Positions 1 through 12,480 of a stretch of DNA of 64,000 nucleotides are shown piece by piece (within the stretch, counting starts at the first letter, position 1; each line of letters starts with the position of its first letter). The stretch lies in assembly GCF_048773025.1 (NCBI RefSeq), contig NC_133570.1, positions 24,588,001 through 24,652,000 on the forward strand. Direction: 5' to 3'. The position numbers and the translations under genes were made by a program. Below the pieces are notes generated by a model. It searched no databases and was not told the DNA's origin. It saw nothing but the letters and a program-made list of their open reading frames with translations. The DNA is from Camelus bactrianus. Lineage: Eukaryota > Chordata > Mammalia > Artiodactyla > Camelidae.

Positions 1-1690
1 GCACCTCCCACAGGCTGTGTACTTTTGCAAATAGAAGCTTGTCATCCAAAACCTATATTGGGAGAATGAAAACACAAACCAGGAAACTATTTTCACATTT
101 TTAGTACACAGATTTTTCTTACATTGCTGGTAGTTAAAGCACATGTGCAAACACACACACATATGACACTGGTAAAAGTGAAGATATAATAAAAATAGAT
201 TTGCAAGCCATCATACATTTTTACCTTAAAGATAATTTCTTTGTTGAAATTACTGAAAGTTATTTAAAATCCTTACAGTTCATTCATAAAATTACCAATG
301 TTTTAGATGAAGAAATCTAAACTTGTTAATTTTTAGTCCAAATTAGTAACTAAAAATAAAAACACCAAAATATTCTTTTCAGTGGTATTGTAATGACAAT
401 TTTTTAAATTTCTGAAACCTAGGACTATTTCCACATCTGTTCAATATAGTGTTAAACAGCCATTAAAAAGGATTTAAAAGAATTATATTTATTGATATGG
501 AATATATAATAAAAGGAAAAAGCAAAAAAATGAAATAATTTTCCTTTTTGGAAGGGAAAAATATCTACATTTGAGCAAAACAAATAATGTTCAGAAGGAT
601 TTTAAGATTCTTTTTGGATAATTAAGTTATAAATGATGTTTAATTCCACTATTTTTACATTTTAAATTTTGGGGGGTAAATTTTTATAATAAAAAAATCT
701 TTTAAAATGTTCTTGCATAAATACATTACTAGATATATTTATGAGTACATTCTCTGACTATTAAAAAATATCTCCTAGCTTCGGATCTGAAACATACATT
801 CCATAGTGCAGATTCTGACTGACTCGCCTCCCAGCCCACAGCAAAGGCACGGCTAGGGTGACATGTTTCAAATATCATTCCAGGTAACATGCAGGCTCCC
901 AGCCAATGGCTGCAAAGGGACTGACACTGATCTGGTTGCTCCCAGCAGCAGACAATCACAGATGAGGTTAGATTCATAGGCTCATGTTTTTCTCTGTCAA
1001 AAGAAATCAGAAAATGTTAGGCTTTTACTTTCACCAAGGGAACAAGAAGTTGTTTGATTTTTTTTATCCAAAAAAATAACAAGAAACCAATTTGAACCTG
1101 AGGAAAAGACATTTGCCCAAAACAGCACATTAGCAATGAAGGTGCTCTGGCTGGCAGGGACTTGTTGGATTCCTGTGAGTGCTGGACTCCTCACATGGAA
1201 TTCCCTTGGCACTCCAGAAGGCCTGTGGTTGTCCCCATGGGTTTGTGGCCATTTGTGGTGCACAAAAGTCTCTGGCTTTGCCACAATTTCAAAGCCTTTT
1301 TTGGCTTATGAAATGTTTTGCACTCAAATGGAGTTTTTTTGAGTCCCACTCACTGATGTCATTTACCAGAATTATAGTCCAGATCTGACATTCTAGACTT
1401 TTAAAATCTTGCAGACATTCAAATGGTTCAGGTTTGGATGTGTATTCACCTCTGCAGGCCTGGACCAAAGTCGATTACACCACCCAGACAAGTTCAGCAA
1501 AATACAAAGAAATTTTTCTCTCTGCAAGACTGAATTGTCTGTGAAGCTATAAAAACTTCTACATCTACAAAATTAGGGAACCAACTCATCAATAACATAT
1601 CTGTCCATATTGCATGGCCATTAAAAAAAAATACTGTATTTACTGCTATTAAATTCTATCTGGCTTTTGCCAAATTGTGTCCTAAACTGT
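1..1690. other. AT-rich intergenic stretch, no gene recognised
   Basis: The first 730 bases are strongly AT-rich, with long A and T runs. They may contain old LINE sequence but nothing I can assign. From 730 to 1,690 the composition is mixed. Only short ORFs occur, on both strands, and none has a recognisable motif or a convincing exon structure. Confidence 0.6.
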
Positions 1691-1699
1691 AAGGAAAGT

Positions 1700-2490
1700 A
1701 TATGAATGTAGAGACTTTTTGACCTTTTAAGAGAAAAGGAACCCTCCTACTTGGTTGGTGGGAAGGTAAATTGGTGCAGCCACTATGAAGGACAGTATAG
1801 AGGTTCCTTAAAAAACTAAAAATAGACTTCTGTGTGATCCAGCAATCCCACTCATGGGCATATGTCTGGAGAAAAATATAATTCAAAAAGACACATGCAC
1901 ACCAATGTTCACAGCAGCACTATTTACAATAGCCAAGACATGGAAACAACCCAAAAGTTCACTGACAGATGACTGTATAAAGAAGGTGTGGTATATTATA
2001 TACATATATATATACACACACACATATATACACATGCACACACACACAATGGAATACTGCTCAGCCATAAAAAATAAAATAATGCCATTTGCAATAACAT
2101 GGATGGACCTACGGGGTATTATACTAAGTGAAGTAAGTCAAAGAAAGAAAAACAAATGTTCTACGTATAAACTTATATGTATATCTAAAAAATAAAACAA
2201 ATTAATGACTATAACAAAACAGAAATAAACTCACAGGTACACAGAACAGAATGGTGGTTACCAGCTGGGAGAAGGAGGAGAGGGGAGGCAGGCTGGGGTT
2301 AAGGGCTTGAGAGGTACGAAGTACTACATATAAAATGGATAGGTTACACGGCTGTATTGTACAGCACAGTGATATATAGCCATTGTTTTACGATGACTTT
2401 AAATGGAATATAATCTATAAAAATGTTGAGCCTCTGTGTTGTACACCTGAAACTACTATGATGTAAATGAACTACTCCATTACAAAATTT
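1700..2490 (+). mobile_element. L1 LINE, 3' end (ORF2 C-terminus plus 3'UTR)
   Basis: The plus strand encodes a typical L1 ORF2p C-terminus. Visible peptide pieces include [19 protein letters not shown], a MEYCSAIKN segment and a WMDL...ILSEVSQ segment. They are followed by the usual 3'UTR phrases ending near 'cctgaaactactatg'. The copy is 5'-truncated and has no full ORF. A TA/CA microsatellite at about 1,992-2,048 interrupts the coding remnant. It is a dead retrotransposon copy of moderate age. Confidence 0.9.
1992..2048. repeat. TA/CA dinucleotide microsatellite inside L1
   Basis: Alternating TA and CA tracts lie within the L1 3' remnant, at the point where the ORF2 consensus reads directly from 'WYI' to 'MEY'. 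It is therefore a local expansion in the element and not an independent locus. Confidence 0.85.
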
Positions 2491-2534
2491 TTAATCAAAG
2501 TTTCTTTTCATATTATTTGCAATAAGTTAGAAGC

Positions 2535-2825
2535 CAGCAGTGTCCAATAGAAACATAATGCAGGTCACGATTTTCCAGTAATTCCATTTAGAAAATAAAT
2601 AGGAACAAGTGAATTTAATTTCAGTAATAATTATATTTATCCCAAAATATCCAATATACTATCATTTCAAAAGTGTGATTAACACTTTTAAAACTTATTA
2701 ATAAATATTTTACATTCTTTTTGTTGTACTAAGTCTTGAAAATCCATTATGTATTTTCCACTTATAGAACATCTCAATTCACATTAGACACATGTGGCTG
2801 GTGGCTACCATACTAGACAGAGCAG
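2535..2825. mobile_element. hAT-type DNA transposon, non-autonomous
   Basis: The left end reads 'cagtgtccaatag' and the right end is its imperfect inverse ('tactagacagagcag'), giving terminal inverted repeats of about 13-16 bp. Internal phrases such as 'atgtggctggtggctacca' match a common mammalian hAT-like repeat that I recall but cannot name with certainty. It has no transposase coding sequence. A second, partial copy appears near 55,850-55,962. Confidence 0.65.
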
Positions 2826-3190
2826 ATTACACCATTCACACTTATGATAAATTACCTGCTCTCTTACTTACTTAAAAAACTTGCAGAAAAGGCTTTAGAT
2901 ATTCCCTATCTCAAACAAAGCAACCTTGACAGGTGGGGAATATCTTCATTATAAAGTGAAAAATAAAGGTAAGAGAGCCATGGTTACATGTGTGTTAATG
3001 TAACAATACCTTCTTAATTCATTCAGGACTTTACAATCTTTCTTCATATGCAAGGATTCACTGTCACTGGATAGTGTTTTTCAGTATTATCATCTTTGGA
3101 ACTGAGAGGCTTCTGAAGACCCAGCTTTGTGCATCTGTACATAAAAGAAAATAAGAAAACAGAGAAAAAGACCTTATTAAAGATAATTTA

Positions 3191-3351
3191 GGGGGGTGGG
3201 TATAGCTCAAGTGAAAGATCATATTCTTAGCGCACACAAGGGCCTGGGTTCAATCCCCAGTACTTCTTCTAAAAATAAAATAAATAAATAAAAACCTAAT
3301 TACCACCCCCTTGCAAAAAATTAATTAATTACTTTAATTAAAAGTTAAAAA
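3191..3351 (+). mobile_element. Camelid tRNA-Ala SINE (Vic-1 type)
   Basis: The head contains tRNA-like A and B boxes ('gtatagctcaagtg' and 'gggttcaatcccc') followed by an A/T-rich tail. A 12-bp target-site duplication, 'aaagataattta', flanks it at 3,179-3,190 and 3,352-3,363. This fixes the insertion limits and the plus orientation. The tRNA part is diverged, so it is not a young copy. Confidence 0.92.
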
Positions 3352-3754
3352 AAAGATAATTTAGTGCAGGCTTATCGGGCTACAAGAGCTATAATGAATG
3401 CCCCTCCCCCTACTCATTTAGAGGAAGTCTCACAGTATTTCCCAACATAAAGGCTAAAATATAACTCAGAACAGTTTGTGATGGTCAGCATGAGTTTAAC
3501 AAAAAAGTAGATAATTACCTCCCTGGTATCAAAGCTCTGTCAGAGATGGGCACAGAAAATTTAGTAAAAATGTTTTCACAACTGCTTTCAAAAGAAATGT
3601 TGAGAAATGATCTTCTCTGTTGGAAATTAGCCTGCTTTTACCTTCTGCAGTAGGCATACGTGTTTACACACCAGGCAGGAACTGGATCATATTTTACACA
3701 TACTTTAGAAACTTAGAAACTGATTTGAATTTTGCTCTCTGCGGGCAAGGCTAT

Positions 3755-3975
3755 TTTTCATGTAATAACTATAAGCTGGCCACTATACTAAATTTCATTT
3801 CCCTGTTTGCTTAATCCTCACAACAACTCTGTAAGCTGCTATTATTACCCCCATATAACAGATAAAGAGCTTGAGGCGGAAAATAATTTGGGTAACTTGG
3901 TAAATGGTGGAGCTGGGTAAGACTGCAGCCAGTCTGACACTCAAGTCCATTCTTCTCACCAATGTCTAATACTGC
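3755..3975 (+). repeat. MIR SINE
   Basis: The phrases 'aatcctcacaacaactctgtaagctgctattatta', with 'agataaagagcttgaggc', 'ggtaaatggtggagctgg' and a 'cagtctgacactcaagtcc' end, follow the MIR consensus in order. It is an ancient mammalian SINE with no coding capacity. Confidence 0.88.
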
Positions 3976-4429
3976 TACCAACATTCAGCAATGACATTTG
4001 ATTTCATATTTAAGTGTGTCATTTCTAAAAGTGCAAAGCTATATTAGTACGGCTGTGTAAAGCATTCTTTTGAGATGTGGTTGCCAAAAAAAAAAAAAAA
4101 CAAATAAACTCAGAGTGCCACTGGGGGGAGGGCTAACTGCATATGGATGGACACATGGGGACTTTTTGAGGACAGAGTTGCACAACTCTAGAAGTAGCTA
4201 AAATGACTGACTTGTACAATTATAATGTGTGAATTTTATGGCCTGTAAATTATACCTTAATACAGCTATTAAATTAAGAAACTGGGATACCAAATTAAGC
4301 CTTAAATATGTGATATATATATCAATCACACAAAGAACAACAGGCAAATATCATTATTTACTGCACAATTTCCCTTCATGCAGCTTCCTTTCCTCACCCG
4401 TTCCTGAAAGGATGATTCATTTTTAAAAT

Positions 4430-5400
4430 TGTCTTTTAATTTTTTCAGCAAATAATTTTTGACTGCCTACTATGTACCCAGGACTAGTCTAGGCACTTGG
4501 AATAGATCAATAAACAAAACAGAAGTCCTGTCCTTCTGGAGATTGGTTGGAGTCCAGCTGGGGCGGGGGGTGGAGATGACAATTCACACAACAGAGCAGC
4601 AGAGGAGGTGGCATGTTAGGAAAGAGGAACCATGGAAAAAAGGAAAATGGGCAAGGTGAAGAGAGTTGAGGGTATGGGATGAGGGTGATGTTGTATTAAA
4701 AAGCAGAACATGCCACACTGAGGACTGAGGTTAGAACTAGGACTAGGAGGTGAGAAGGCCCGGCAGATGGAATAACCATCACCAATTCCAGCACAACCCT
4801 CGCATGTTCCAGGATGGCAGGAAGGTCTGGGGCTGCAGGAAGGGGGCTGTGAAGATCCTGTATGGCCTTGGAGGATGTTGTAAGGACTATGGCTTTTACC
4901 CGGAGTGAAATGGGGAGGCACTGCAGAAGGACGACACAATCTAACTTAGGTTTTCAAGGCTCACTTGACTGCCAGGTGAGAATAGTCTATACGGGTCAGA
5001 GATGAAGGGAGGGAAGCCACCGAGAAGGGCTGTGCAGGAGGAGAGGACAGTGGCTCAGGGCAGGGAAGCAGCAGTGGAGGCGGGAGCCATGGTGAGAAGT
5101 GGCTGGGCTCTGGATATGTTTTAAAGTCAGTGTTAAACCAGATCTGTTCAAAGAATGCATGTGGTATGTCAGTGAGAGTCAGAATAACTCCAAGTTTTTT
5201 GACCCAAGCAGCTGGAAGGATTAAGTTTCCACTAACTGAATGGAGGAGGCTGCAGAAAGAACCAGTTTGGGGGGTAGGAGGGCCAAGAGCTCAGTTTTTA
5301 CACATGTTGGTTTTAAGATATCAGAGTTCCAAGTGAATATGTCAAATCAGCAGAAGATTGTAAGAGTCCAGAGTTGGAGAGAAAAAGTCTTTCTGACCAT
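4430..5400 (-). mobile_element. L2 LINE, 3' part
   Basis: The plus strand reads as the antisense of L2. It starts near 'gactgcctactatgtaccc' and 'aacagaagtcctgtcc', and runs through 'tggatatgttttaaagtcag', 'gctggaaggattaagtttcc', and 'cacatgttggttttaagat'. Short ORFs here are remnants only. It is an old, heavily diverged copy. Confidence 0.82.
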
Positions 5401-6148
5401 GAAACACTGAGTATCTACATATGTAGCAAGTTAATGATATTTATATCTGCTTCAAGTTTAATAATTTAGGTTCACAACAGACAGAAAATAAAATATTGAG
5501 GACAGGTAGAACTATCATAGAAGGCCTTACAATGCTCAGAATGGAAGCAAAAGCAGCTTCACCCCACAAAGAATGTCATTAAGAGTCAAGAATGTTTATA
5601 TTTGGTTAAGAAATTGAGAGTTACAACTTCCTGCTTTAAAGAATTAACTTTAAGTCAGTAAGCAACGACTATGCTAGTGCTTTCGTAAAGCTATTTTTAG
5701 TTCCTGCTTTTTCTGATGTAGTACGGAAACTCTGCAAAGCAAAGCTTCTATTCAAAGGCTTAAAGGATTACAGAAGAAACAACACTGCATTCTTTTAAGT
5801 GTTCTCTGTACTGAGAGTCACTTGCAAATGCAGCACCCTGCCACAGGTCTACATTCTTAACAATAAAGTTCTTTGTACAATTTTTCAATTGCTATGTGAC
5901 TGTGTGTCAGTCTCTCACTCAGAAGCAGAATGCAGTACCAGAAAATGACACATCATGTCTAAAACTACAGATGTGGAGGATGAACGTACACCAGAAAACA
6001 GCTAAGTGAGAGAGTAAGGTTTACCTTTTAAGTTACTGTAAGTGAAGTTATACATTCTCCCTTCTTCTCCTGTGAAGAGTTAGTCTTATGCAGAAAAGCT
6101 CTCATTCTGAGAACTGTCTTCTTTAAAATATTTGGAGATTCTTTTTAA
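5400..6148. other. Intergenic stretch, nothing recognised
   Basis: There is no ORF of note. A phrase with a polyadenylation-like 'aataaag' near 5,865 hints at an old LTR or 3' end, but I cannot assign it. The last bases include the SINE target site at 6,134. Confidence 0.45.
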
Positions 6149-6303
6149 TATTTTTAATTTATTATTGTATTATTTAATCATTTTTATTTTGGCAGGGCAT
6201 AGGTAATTAAGTTTATTTATTTTTGGAGGGGGCACTGGGGATTGAACCCAGGACCTTATGCATGCTAAGCATGAGCTCTACCACTTGAACTACACCCTCC
6301 CCA
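6149..6303 (-). mobile_element. Camelid tRNA-Ala SINE (Vic-1 type), minus strand
   Basis: Antisense B and A boxes are visible in 'ggggattgaaccc' and 'gcatgctaagcatgagctc'. The T-rich tail complement lies at the left, as expected for a minus-strand copy. The target-site duplication 'ggagattctttt' occurs at 6,134-6,145 and again from 6,304. Confidence 0.93.
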
Positions 6304-8565
6304 GGAGATTCTTTTTTAAGGTTCTTTTACTTTTAAGTCTTTCCCAACTCTACATCCCATAGCCAGTATTAAATTTATCCAATACCCAATTGTTACAGAA
6401 CATACTCTACTAGAGCTGAGGTTTCCCAGGGTTGGGATCCCAGAACTCTGCTACCAGATAATCCTAAAGCCTTCCTACCATAGCTGACTCTTCTGCCAAT
6501 TCCCAGCTGCAGGCAAGGTCAGCTTCTCAGACCAGGTAACTTTCTAACTCTGCCTACGAACACTCTACTGCCAGTAAAGTAACTCTCAGACAGGAAGCAA
6601 ATAAAGCCCCTAATGAGGGCTGCCTCCTTCAAACAATCAAGATGCTATCACCAAGCAAAGATTTAAACCTACTGCAAAACTTCTGAAGACATCTTAGAAA
6701 TAACATAGTTTCTATAGATGCATACTATTTGCCCTGGAATAGTGATTTCCAGTGGAGGGAACAAAGAACCCCATGACCCAAGCAATTTTTTAAAATTGCA
6801 CATAACCGTCCCTCTTCACGTGAGGATTCAGGCAAGCCCGTCTTACAGGTCTAGGTGTAACAGAATGACAGCACCTCTAGCAGTAGGGTGAAAAGCAGCG
6901 AGGTAGACTTTTAGTGAAAGGGGGTGATGTAATAGGCCCCATCGCCCACTTACCTCCCACCACAGGACAATCATCTTAGATCGAGAACAAACACTTCAGG
7001 AAACAAAGGTTATGTTTCTATGGTTTTCTGGTGGAACTAATGCCCTGAGTCATGTGGAGTTGTGGCTGCAAAATTTAACAGGGTACCAGACATTTTCACA
7101 TTCAGGACACAAATACTCAGCCCCTGGGTGGCCACCATATCTGCTCTCCCATTTGCCTGTTCACCCCAAAAGCTGCAGGACTCCCCTGCTTGCAATGACA
7201 CCCACTACTTCTCACAAATTCCTGCCAAGTTCACGTCAGCAGCTGGTGGTGTCAAAGTCGCCATCTGTACTGCTCTGAAGTCCCTCCATTACTTTACATC
7301 CCTTCTATTTTCTCTGTTGTCTTCCTAGCTACACTTGCATTCAGAAGCTGGTTACCGCACTAACATTGCCTCTGTAATGAGTCTGGGATATAGGAAGTAG
7401 AGATTCAACTGTAACCAGTCCCAGAATATTTGCCATGCCACTCTAGTTTCCCAACAAAATACTCTGGCATCCCTCATCTCACCCAAAGAACCACTGCATT
7501 ACTTAGAGGTTGTACAAGTAGACGGCTTTCTCCACTGGAAACACTGTGCCTTGTGGTAGAGCTTTGATTTCAGTTTTTGCAACTAGTTACAGGCAAAAAG
7601 ACATGTTCTGCAAATTTTATTCAAGTGTTTGGAATTTAAACTTTCATTAGATACAGAGCTGGTGGACTAACTGTAATCTATGAACGTATGGTCTTATTAC
7701 GAAATAATGTCCATGTCTGCCTTACAGACATGTAAGAACTTGAGTTACACCTGCAGCCTGTAGGCCTTTACAATTGGATGTGAAGCACCCTGTGAGATAA
7801 AAAAACCTCCTATCCAGTCACAGAACACCTTAAAGGCAAAATCACGTTAATGCCACTGAATACATTAGTATAGTCCATGTATGGTTAAGTTACATCTCCA
7901 ATGTCTCAGAGCTGGAAAGCAGATGTCTAGAAAAGCTGGAAAAGGCCAATTACCAAAACAGCTCAAAAGTTGAAGCAGACTCCTGCACCTCCCAGAGCGG
8001 AGGGCGGAGGGGGCATTGCCCAAAACCCTGTCCTCCCCCAGGACGTGGCGTGTGGGGAAGCAGGCAAGAGTTGGTGGCTGGGACTCGGAGGTGGAGAGGT
8101 GATGAAAGCAGGAGTGGGACTGCTCTGGTCCTAGAACAACAGAGCTGTAAAAAGCCCGGCTTCAGTGCAAACCGCTACCTCTCCCAATTTCCCTCCCATC
8201 TACGTGACAAACGGAGCACAGTCAGGCACCTTCTGTCCCTGACAGTGACTACTAGCAGGAAAGGGACCAGGGTAAAAGCATGTCCTATGAAAGATCACTC
8301 TGATTTTAAAGACTTTGTTATAAACAATGAACAGCACTGTCAGAGTGGGACACTTGTGAGGCGCTCAACTAGGGAGGAGGAGGCTGAGGATCCATTTCCA
8401 GCACTTCCATGTCTTTTATCACTCTTATTTCAGACCTTTCTTTTGCCACTTTTCGTAGCACTGCCATCACTGGCAGGTAAAGGGGCAGCAATGTGACTTG
8501 GCCGTTTTGCTGATGGGGCTACATTTCCCAGCACTGGAATGAAAAGGCACTGGAAGTTGATCAGC
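6304..8565. other. Intergenic stretch, no gene recognised
   Basis: Several ORFs occur. The longest is 148 codons at 8,050-8,496 on the plus strand, with a hydrophobic leucine-rich end. It has no recognisable domain, no clear promoter, and its composition matches its surroundings. I see no known repeat family with confidence. Confidence 0.45.
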
Positions 8566-8569
8566 TGGA

Positions 8570-8695
8570 AGATGTGAACCGCGGTCCTAGCCTGTGCCAA
8601 ACACTAACCAGGTGACCCTGGGTTAGGCTATTTTAGTCTCTCTGGGCTTCCAGCTGTTTTCTTCTAAAAGAAGGTTTTGTCATTCCACAAATATA
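8570..8695 (+). repeat. MIR SINE fragment
   Basis: The core phrase 'aggtgaccctgggttaggct' followed by 'tctctctgggcttccagctg' matches the MIR segment around the usual 'gtgaccttgggcaagt...tctctgtgcctcag'. Divergence is high. Confidence 0.7.
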
Positions 8696-8999
8696 TCCAA
8701 TATGAAATGTAACATGAAAGTCAAACATAATGACATCTCACCTGCTTGCCTCAGGGAAACGTACAAGCACTGAACACTATGTGAATGCAAACACAGAGTT
8801 AAGAAAACTGTTGAGATAAAGCACTACACTGAACATAGAGATAAAGTTTTATGGATTTTCTTGGCTTTCTTTTTTAATTGCAACATTGAATTAATAGATC
8901 CTAGCTACACTCCACACCACCACCCCTGCGAATAAATAAAGTAGGTAAGCACTGCCTGGATGCCTGCTATTGCCCCATTCTAAGCAGGGTGAGGGGTAT

Positions 9000-9770
9000 A
9001 AAGAAGGCTGAACAAGGGAGTCTTCTCCAGTTACCAGCTCAGTGAGGAGACGCATTGGAAACCACCCGGGAATGATAACAAGTCAGCACTCAAAGCCAAG
9101 ATAACAGGCTATCGATCATAAACACTGCAGGAACACAAAGAGGAGATAGAAGGAGTTGGAGTAAATAGGGAAGACTCTATGAAGGGGATGGGGCTCCAAC
9201 TAGTTCTCAGGGCAATTCTAAGCTGTTTTAACTGAGGACTGGATAGGAAAATGCTGGTGACTCCTGTTTTAATAAGGCACAGGTTACCCTAGGAGGCTAA
9301 GTCACATAATGATTGGAACACATAAGGTAAGGCCAAAGTGATGGAGGGTCGAGACTACCTGGCTGAGATCTGGTTGTGGTAAGTCTTTGATTTGACTCTA
9401 GATGTTGGAGGGTCAAAAGTGTAGGTTGACTGAAACGGGGGGGAGAATATCCAAGAATTCAACAGAAGGAAAAATTCACGTATCAGGGATGAAAGCTCTT
9501 CATCAGAGTATCAGAATAGACACTTGAATCCAAAAACATACAGTTCCAGAAGCTGACAAAATGTGGAGGGTGGTGAGAGAAAAATGAATCAAAGACCATT
9601 CCAAGCCTTTGGGTATTCAAGACCGGAAGAATGATTATCCCACTGAATAAGTGGAGACGCTGCAAGAAAACAGATTATGAAATCAGCTTTAGACGTGTTG
9701 AATCTGACATATGAGCTAAGAGTAGGTGTTCTCTAAGAAGCTCAAAATTCAAAACTGAAGCACAGATCTA
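9000..9770 (-). mobile_element. L2 LINE, 3' part
   Basis: It reads as antisense L2, with 'attccaagcctttgggtatt', 'aatgattatcccactgaata' and 'ttagacgtgttgaatctgac' in the expected order. It is ancient, with short broken ORFs only. An L1 begins immediately to its right. Confidence 0.72.
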
Positions 9771-9784
9771 GATTACAGGCTTAA

Positions 9785-10925
9785 GCTGCAGATGGACAAG
9801 ACATGATAAATCTCCTAAAAGAAAACATAGTCAAAACATCATCTGACATAAATCTTAGCAATGTTGTCCTAGGGCAATCTACCCAGGCAATGGAAATAAG
9901 AGAAAAAAATTAACAAATGGGACGTAATTAAACTCCTAAGTTTCTTCACAGCAAAGGCAACCATAAGTAAAACAAAACAACAACCTACAAATGGGAGAAA
10001 ATATTTGCAAATGATACGACTAACAAAGGCTTAATTTTCAGAATATATAGACAGCTCATACAACTTAATAACAAAAAAAACAAACAACTCAATCCAAAAA
10101 TAGGCAGAAGACCTAAACAAGCATTTCTCCAATGAAGACACAAATGGTCAATAGGCACACGAAAAAATGCTCAATATCACTAATAAACAGATAAATGCAA
10201 ATCAAAACTACAATGAGCTATCAGCTCACACCAGTCAGAATGCCCATCACTCAGAATTTTATTAATGATAAATGCTAGAGAGGCTGTAGATGGAAGGGAA
10301 CCCTCTTACACTGCTGGTGGGAATCCAGTTTGGTGTAGTCATTATGGAAAGCATGGAAATCCCTCAAAAAACTAAAAGTAGACTTACCCTATGACCCAGC
10401 AATCCCACTTCTGGGTTTATTACTGGAAGGAACTCCAATGTGAAAAGATACCTGCACCCCAGTATTCATAGCACCACTGTATACAATAGCCGAGACATGG
10501 AGGCAAGCTAAATGTAGCAACAGATGACTGGATAAAGAAGTTGTGGTATATTTATACACTGGAATACTACTCTACCATGAAAAGGACAAAATAAAACCAT
10601 TTGCGGCAACACGGATGGAGCTAGAGATCGTCATTCTAAGTGAAAGCAGCCAGAAACAGAAAAATACCAAATCATACCACTCATATGTGCAATCTGAAAA
10701 AAGAGAGAAAAAGACACTGTGAACTCATCTACAAAACACAAACAGACTTGCAGACTTAGTAAACAATCTTAAGGTTACCAGGGAAAGGAGATGGGAAGGG
10801 ATAAATTTGGGAGTTTGAGATTTACAAATATTAGCCACTATATATAAAAATAGATTTTAAATAAAGTTTCCTCTCTATAGCACAGAACCCGATGTTCATT
10901 ATCCAGCAATAACTTATAATGTAAA
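9785..10925 (+). mobile_element. L1 LINE, 3' end of ORF2 and 3'UTR
   Basis: ORF2 C-terminal sequence is readable from the 'aaagaaaacatagtcaaaac' region through 'tatgacccagcaatcccact' and 'ggaatactactctaccatga' to the 3'UTR ('cagcaataacttataatg'). The copy is 5'-truncated and full of stops. Its closest relative in the window is the L1 at 34.4-35.7 kb, with the same orientation and the same extent. Confidence 0.9.
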
Positions 10926-11019
10926 AGCCGATACAGCCACCAACTGAGGAAGCAAGAGAAGAAAGGAGAGTTAGTTATGCTGGGCTAGAGCCCACTTCTA
11001 AAATCTTTGTCAGCCACTG

Positions 11020-11770
11020 AGGCTGCCCCGAGTACACTGAGCCCTCCTCCCAGGGACAGGCTGACATGACATGTGTCCTGCAAACCTGGGGCAGCAGAGG
11101 CCATCCCCAGGTCTGGCCCTGGGGGAGATGGGAGCAAGTCCACCTGCTCCCCCTGGGGCAGCACCCCTCCACGCAGCCCCCACCTCCTGACTTCACCGCG
11201 CCTGCCTCTCAGGTACCCACTGACTTGAAAACAAGTGATCCACGAACCTGGGGCAGTGGCAGGGAGATGGGCAGCGACCTGGCAAGCTGGTCGATTTGCC
11301 CCCATCTCCCCCACGGCCTGTCCAGGGCTCGGCCTCTGATGCTCCAGGCATGGTCCCCAGGTCAGCCTGCTCCTGAGAGGAGGGCACGGTGTGGTCAAAT
11401 GCAGTGGCGGGTTATGGGGTCTGCACATAGGAGCCCATGGATTTGCTTCAAACTCCCCAGTGCATGGCCTGAGCTTGGCCTCTGCTGCCCCGGGTTCGTG
11501 GAACTCAGATTACAGGTCAACCTGCTCCTGGAAGGCGGGTGCTGTGCTGTCAGGGAATGGCGGCGGCTGCGATGGCGGGATTGGGGCTGCCTTGTGAGAG
11601 CGCAGGGGTTGCAACCATTTCCCGCTGCTGCTGCAGCCATCCCAGCACACTGATCTCACTGCGCCCACCTCCCAGGAGCAGCCTGACCTGTAACCTGAGT
11701 CACAAGAACCTGGGGTTTTAGAGGCCGTCCCCAAGGTCAGGCCGCGGGGAAGATGGGAGCAAATCCAGGG
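11020..11770. repeat. GC-rich ~117-bp repeat array, units in both orientations
   Basis: At least five imperfect units are visible. Forward units lie at about 11,290-11,410 and 11,440-11,560. Reverse units lie at about 11,030-11,145, 11,190-11,290 and 11,655-11,765. A forward unit runs from a 'gatttgct' start through 'ggcctctgctgcccc', then 'aggtcaacctgctcctgg' to 'gctgtgctgtcaggg'. The same family recurs as three forward units at 51.1-51.6 kb. Overlapping ORFs of up to 195 codons here arise from GC richness and run in all frames, so I do not call a gene. I know of no named family that matches. Confidence 0.7.
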
Positions 11771-12480
11771 GCTCTAATGGGGCAGCCCCCATTCCATCCG
11801 AGGCCCAGCGACCGCACCGCACCCGGCTCCCTGGAGCAGGCCATGGTCTGAGGGGCAGTCGGAGATGCTCCGGAGCCGTCCGGTGCCCTCCCGCTTCCCG
11901 GGGCTGTGCCTGCTCTCCTAAACCCGGGTATAAGCGGCGGCAAAAACGCGGGGTTCAGGAACTACTAATAGCGGGGTTACCACGAACCACAGCGGCAGCT
12001 GGGACCCGCCTCAGGGTCCTAACGGGACGCGCGGCCGGGACCTCACCTCCGCACCCCTCCCTTTGCGCCTCCCCAGCCGCAAAGCCCAGGAGTCACCCGC
12101 CGGCTCCCCGAGAAGCACGCCCCCACCAGCGCCCCCTTAACTGCCCGGCAGCTGCAGCCGAACCTAGGGCAAGTGGCGGCCCAGACCCCAGGCCGTGTTC
12201 CTCTTCCAGGAGCTGGTCCAGGAGCAACCGGCTCCCGCCAGCTTCCACGCGTTCTGGGCGGGTTCCTGAGTCCGCACTTCTGTCCGTCTGCGCGTGCTCG
12301 CCCCTCCTCCTCCCGCCTGCAGCGCAAACTGCCCGGGTGGGTCTCCTGCTTTACCGGCCCTGGCCACAGGGGCCAGGTGGGGCCCCTCCTGCTCGTCCCG
12401 CCAGGTCTCCATCCACAGAGCCTTCACCCCGCCACCGTCTGGGTCCTGGCACTGAACTAGAACCACGACTGCCCTGGGCC
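11770..12480. promoter_or_regulatory. CpG-rich block (possible CpG island)
   Basis: CpG dinucleotides are frequent, for example in 'gggacgcgcggccgggacc' at about 12,025 and in 'gtccgtctgcgcgtgctcg' at about 12,280. Most of the window is CpG-poor, so this stands out. It adjoins the 117-bp repeat array. I could not identify a gene starting here; it could be a promoter of an unannotated transcript or simply recently arrived GC-rich repeat DNA. Confidence 0.5.

Noticed and set aside
8050-8496. 148-codon ORF with a leucine-rich end
   Set aside because: No homology was recognised, and there is no promoter, no supporting exon structure and no composition shift against its flanks.
11066-11653. 195-codon ORF
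   Set aside because: It lies in the GC-rich repeat array with competing ORFs in all frames and both strands, has no domain, and reads through repeat units of mixed orientation.
11020-11770. CRISPR-like or immune-gene exon array
   Set aside because: Units are about 117 bp, imperfect and in mixed orientation, with no spacers. No Ig, TCR or zinc-finger motif can be read in any frame.
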